Source: Candidatus Chaera renei
GTDB taxonomy: Bacteria > Patescibacteriota > Saccharimonadia > Saccharimonadales > Saccharimonadaceae
NCBI GenBank assembly: GCA_004100265.1
Contig: SCKW01000003.1
Coordinates: 1-32,701 of the forward strand
Direction: 5' to 3'
Length of the DNA stretch: 32,701 bases
Part shown: positions 30,542 through 32,701 of the stretch, in pieces
Position numbering within the stretch: position 1 is the first letter of the stretch
How the letters are laid out: every line of letters starts with the position of its first letter
The notes under the pieces: generated by a model
What the model was told of the DNA's origin: nothing
The model's database searches: none
The model's input: the letters and a program-made list of their open reading frames with translations, nothing else
Translations under genes and position numbers: made by a program

Positions 30542-31045
30542 TCAATGCGGCCGATGCTTACCGGCGGGTTTGGCGGCGTGAATGCCAAACGCATCTATGA
30601 CCGCAAGAACGATCAGCAAAGCCACTAAAGATGTCCGGTAACGACTGATAGCGTCCAGAAACGACGGCGCGCCCAGTGGCTGTATCCCCGAAACGGCATC
30701 GCCGACCGGCCCGAGCAACAACAGACTGCCCAGCGCGGCGTACCCCGCGGCTCCGACTAGCGCCGTCAACCGGCCAAAGTATTTTGGCCCGGCCAGCATC
30801 AGCAGCAGCGACGGCAGCAAGATCAGCAGCGACGGCACCAGCAGCCGCAAATTCAGACTCAAAAATAGCGGCGGCGCGCCGCTGGATAAAAGCAGGTTCA
30901 CCAGTGAATCGGCTAAGTTCTGACTGAGTATGGCTCCGGCGGCTAGCGCCATCCCCAATACGCCAAAACGACGCCTGGCCAGCCAGGCCAGAACAAACAG
31001 GCCGGCGAATAATGCTAACAGGGTCAGATAAATCATACTGCTCAT
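30542..31045 (-). CDS. Polytopic membrane protein of unknown function
   Basis: A 167-residue, very hydrophobic protein with four or five predicted transmembrane helices (about 4-22, 28-52, 64-86, 92-112, 138-155). The layout resembles CvpA-like or small permease-like proteins, but no diagnostic motif is present and I do not assign a family. It lies 17 bp after the DUF192 gene on the same strand and so is probably its operon partner. tRNA-Lys follows downstream. Confidence 0.65.
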   Translation of the reverse strand: MSSMIYLTLLALFAGLFVLAWLARRRFGVLGMALAAGAILSQNLADSLVNLLLSSGAPPLFLSLNLRLLVPSLLILLPSLLLMLAGPKYFGRLTALVGAAGYAALGSLLLLGPVGDAVSGIQPLGAPSFLDAISRYRTSLVALLIVLAVIDAFGIHAAKPAGKHRPH

Positions 31046-31062
31046 AATATAGCATTAGCGGC

Positions 31063-31518
31063 TTACCAAAATACCGCTTCCAGGTGTAATTTATCGCCCG
31101 GCTTAATCCGAGAGGCGGCGCCGGCCGGCACCTCCAGCACGTAGCGGGACGGTACGTTGGGAGCGTATACCCTGGGATAGTCCGCGGGCTGGGCGTTGCT
31201 TTCAACCTTTACCACGCTCTTTTCGGCATTCAGCCAAATGATGTCTATGGGAAAGTTCATATCTTTCATCCAGATGCCATGATAGCCGTCGCTGCCAAAA
31301 ACCATTAGCAGGCCGCTGCCCGACGACAGACCGGGCCGGCCGGACAGCCCCTTAGTGCGTTTTTCAGGAGTTTTAACGATTTCGGCGCGCCAGCGCTCGC
31401 CCCACGGCAGCACCACGGTGGCGTACGGTTTTGGCGCGAACCATACAAGCAACCCGCCAGCCAAAACCGCCGCCGCCAGAACGGTGATTATCAGATTTTT
31501 CAGGCGGCGAAGTTCCAT
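31063..31518 (-). CDS. Membrane-anchored DUF192 protein
   Basis: A 151-residue protein with an N-terminal transmembrane helix (LIITVLAAAVLAGGLLVWF) and a DUF192 domain: AEIVKTPEKRTKGLSGRPGL, GLLMVFGSDGYHGIWMKDMNFPIDIIWLN (in parts) and VPSRYVLEVPAGAASR. DUF192 domains are small extracytoplasmic beta folds of unknown role. ATG at 31518 is favoured because AGGGGG lies 11 nt upstream; GTG at 31530 would add four residues. It lies 28 bp after rimK. Confidence 0.88.
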   Translation of the reverse strand: MELRRLKNLIITVLAAAVLAGGLLVWFAPKPYATVVLPWGERWRAEIVKTPEKRTKGLSGRPGLSSGSGLLMVFGSDGYHGIWMKDMNFPIDIIWLNAEKSVVKVESNAQPADYPRVYAPNVPSRYVLEVPAGAASRIKPGDKLHLEAVFW

Positions 31519-31546
31519 GCTCGGCGGCACCCCCTAAGTTTGCCGA

Positions 31547-32458
31547 CTAAGCTCCAATGCGGTCTTTTTTGGTACGACGCTTAGCGTTAAGTTCGATGTA
31601 TTCGATGATTTTTTCGGCGACATCGCGTTTGGTGACTTTTTCGATCCCAAAACCCGGGCTGGAGTTTACCTCTAAAACCAGCGGGCCGCGCTCCGAGCGC
31701 ATCATGTCGACGCCGCAGACGCTAAGCCCCATGGCCCGGGCGGTCTTAACGGCGGTTTTGCGCTCTTCTTCGGTAAGTTTGACATTCTGACCCTTGCCTC
31801 CCTGATGAAGGTTGGAGCGAAAATCGTCGTCAAGGCTTTGCCGTTGCATGCTGGCCACTACCTTGCCGCCGACCACGAAAGCGCGGATGTCGGTACCGGC
31901 CGATTCTTTGACGAACTCCTGCAACAGGATGTTGGTGCCGTCCACGTCCATCACGTAAAACGCCTGCAAAACTGACTTGGCGGCCTTCTTCGTTTCGGCC
32001 AACACCACGCCCGCGCCATGAGTACCACGAGCCAACTTGATAATCACCGGGGTTCCGCCAAGCTCATCTATCAGGGCGCCGGCATCGGCTGCCGACCGGG
32101 CAAAAATAGTCTTAGGAATACCAATTCCGGCGCGCGCTAGCAGCTGCAAAGTTCTAAGCTTGTCACGCGAGCGGGCAATGGCGATTGAGCTTACTGGAGT
32201 GTAAACCCCTTGCATCTCAAACTGCCGCACTATGGCTGTGCCGTAGCGGGTGTATGAAGCGGCAATCCTGGGAATTACCGCATCAAAGCCGGTCAGGTCA
32301 TAGCCGTCATAACTGACCACCGGCCGGCCTTTTTCAACTTTAACGTAGCACTTTATGTAATTAACCACTTCAACTTCGTGACCACGAGCGCGGGCCGCTT
32401 CGACCAGCCGTTGAGTAGAAAAATTTTTGGGGCCTTTCGATAAAATGGCAATTCTCAT
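31547..32458 (-). CDS. rimK: RimK-family ATP-grasp ligase
   Basis: A 303-residue ATP-grasp enzyme. The N-terminal part MRIAILSKGPKNFSTQRLVEAARARGHEVEVV (in parts) and FDAVIPRIAASYTRYGTAIVRQFE are RimK-specific. The ATP-grasp core has VIIKLARGTHGAGVVLAE, ILLQEFVKESAGTDIRAFVVGG and the metal-binding end PLVLEVNSSPGFGIEKVT. RimK adds glutamate residues to ribosomal protein S6 in E. coli; relatives ligate amino acids to other targets such as coenzyme F420. Substrate here is not known. The ATG overlaps the stop of the upstream protease-like gene by 4 bp. Confidence 0.94.
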   Translation of the reverse strand: MRIAILSKGPKNFSTQRLVEAARARGHEVEVVNYIKCYVKVEKGRPVVSYDGYDLTGFDAVIPRIAASYTRYGTAIVRQFEMQGVYTPVSSIAIARSRDKLRTLQLLARAGIGIPKTIFARSAADAGALIDELGGTPVIIKLARGTHGAGVVLAETKKAAKSVLQAFYVMDVDGTNILLQEFVKESAGTDIRAFVVGGKVVASMQRQSLDDDFRSNLHQGGKGQNVKLTEEERKTAVKTARAMGLSVCGVDMMRSERGPLVLEVNSSPGFGIEKVTKRDVAEKIIEYIELNAKRRTKKDRIGA

Positions 32459-32701
32459 AGCACCGTCTCTCTTTCGTCATCTAGTTCTTGATTAATGTTA
32501 ACATCAACCAACATGCCGTGTTCCCGCAAAAAACGCCTGCCTATCAACAACTGGCGGCGCATGTTCATTCTGTCCGTTAAGCTTATGTGCGTCTTGTAGG
32601 CCTTGTCATTAATGACAATCTCGGCCGGCACCACATATCTGACCGCCCGGTGCCCGCTGGTGCTTTTTACTGCTAACTTTCTGAATATTTCGGTTTTTTG
32701 G
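32455..32701 (-). CDS. RimB-like retropepsin-fold protease (ATP-dependent zinc protease family), C-terminal part
   Basis: The last 82 codons of a gene that enters from the right edge. The peptide contains RYVVPAEIVINDKAYKTHIS, then LTDRMNMRRQLLIGRRFL and MLVDVN, the ending typical of the RimB/DUF785 (putative ATP-dependent zinc protease) family. These aspartic-protease-like proteins are often encoded next to rimK and take part in S6 modification in some bacteria. The stop overlaps rimK by 4 bp (ATGA). Confidence 0.85.
   Translation of the reverse strand, partial: QKTEIFRKLAVKSTSGHRAVRYVVPAEIVINDKAYKTHISLTDRMNMRRQLLIGRRFLREHGMLVDVNINQELDDERETVL

Noticed and set aside
30558-31205. 215-codon minus-strand frame overlapping the membrane protein and the DUF192 gene
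   Set aside because: It overlaps two better-supported genes in another frame, and its composition is Arg/Pro/Ser-rich shadow sequence.
1-32701. Recoded genome (TGA as glycine) as in Gracilibacteria or Absconditabacteria
   Set aside because: TGA ends several well-conserved genes at their expected length, such as murT, ruvA, ruvC and pilN, so the standard bacterial code applies.

Overview
The window reads as a stretch of a Candidate Phyla Radiation (Patescibacteria) chromosome, most likely a Saccharibacteria (TM7)-like lineage. This is an inference from gene content: a MurT/GatD pair, a compact type IV pilus locus with many pilin-like genes, a ComEC without its nuclease-like domain, a short TsaB, a PaaX-like protein and a PRC-barrel protein, all tightly packed with many 4-bp start/stop overlaps. 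TGA is used as a normal stop (for example murT, ruvA, ruvC), which argues against the recoded Gracilibacteria and Absconditabacteria. Base composition is GC-rich, with one clearly AT-richer islet at about 5.6-6.5 kb.

Layout. 1-3.1 kb (minus): start of a VIT-family transporter, a membrane-anchored Clp-like AAA+ protein and a small membrane protein. 3.1-5.1 kb (plus): murT-gatD, peptidoglycan amidation. 5.2-6.6 kb: two tRNA-Pro genes (CGG, UGG) bracketing a 44-residue membrane microprotein and an AT-rich HsdR-N-like putative nuclease. 6.7-9.7 kb (minus): coiled-coil protein, rny, tsaB, tsaE. 9.8-19.8 kb (plus): type IV pilus locus (cysteine-rich prepilin, pilB, pilC, major-type pilin, two minor pilins, a 633-aa pilin-adhesin, pilM, pilN, pilO, a PilP-like protein). 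19.8-21.3 kb (minus): a secreted, membrane-anchored protein with two lamin-tail domains. 21.4 kb (plus): PRC-barrel protein. 22-23.6 kb (minus): recA-recX. 23.8 kb (plus): an orphan prepilin. 24.2-26.5 kb (minus): a PH-domain membrane protein and ruvA-ruvB. 26.7 kb (plus): a PaaX-like protein flanked by ATGCGATCGCAT palindromes. 27.5-30.2 kb (minus): yebC-ruvC and comEC. 30.2-30.5 kb: tRNA-Lys with a terminator and a broken copy of its 3' end. 30.5-32.7 kb (minus): RimB-like protease end, rimK, a DUF192 protein and a membrane protein.

How the parts may work together. The pilus, ComEC, RecA/RecX and RuvABC together form a plausible DNA uptake and recombination kit. The same pilus carries a large carbohydrate-binding-like minor pilin and so could also serve attachment. 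No integrase, transposase, CRISPR array or rRNA was seen. Many genes have a -10 box (often TGnTATAAT-like) only 6-15 nt before the start codon, pointing to widespread leaderless or very short-leader mRNAs. rny, recA and the major pilin instead have longer leaders. No coordinates or family assignments were checked against a database.
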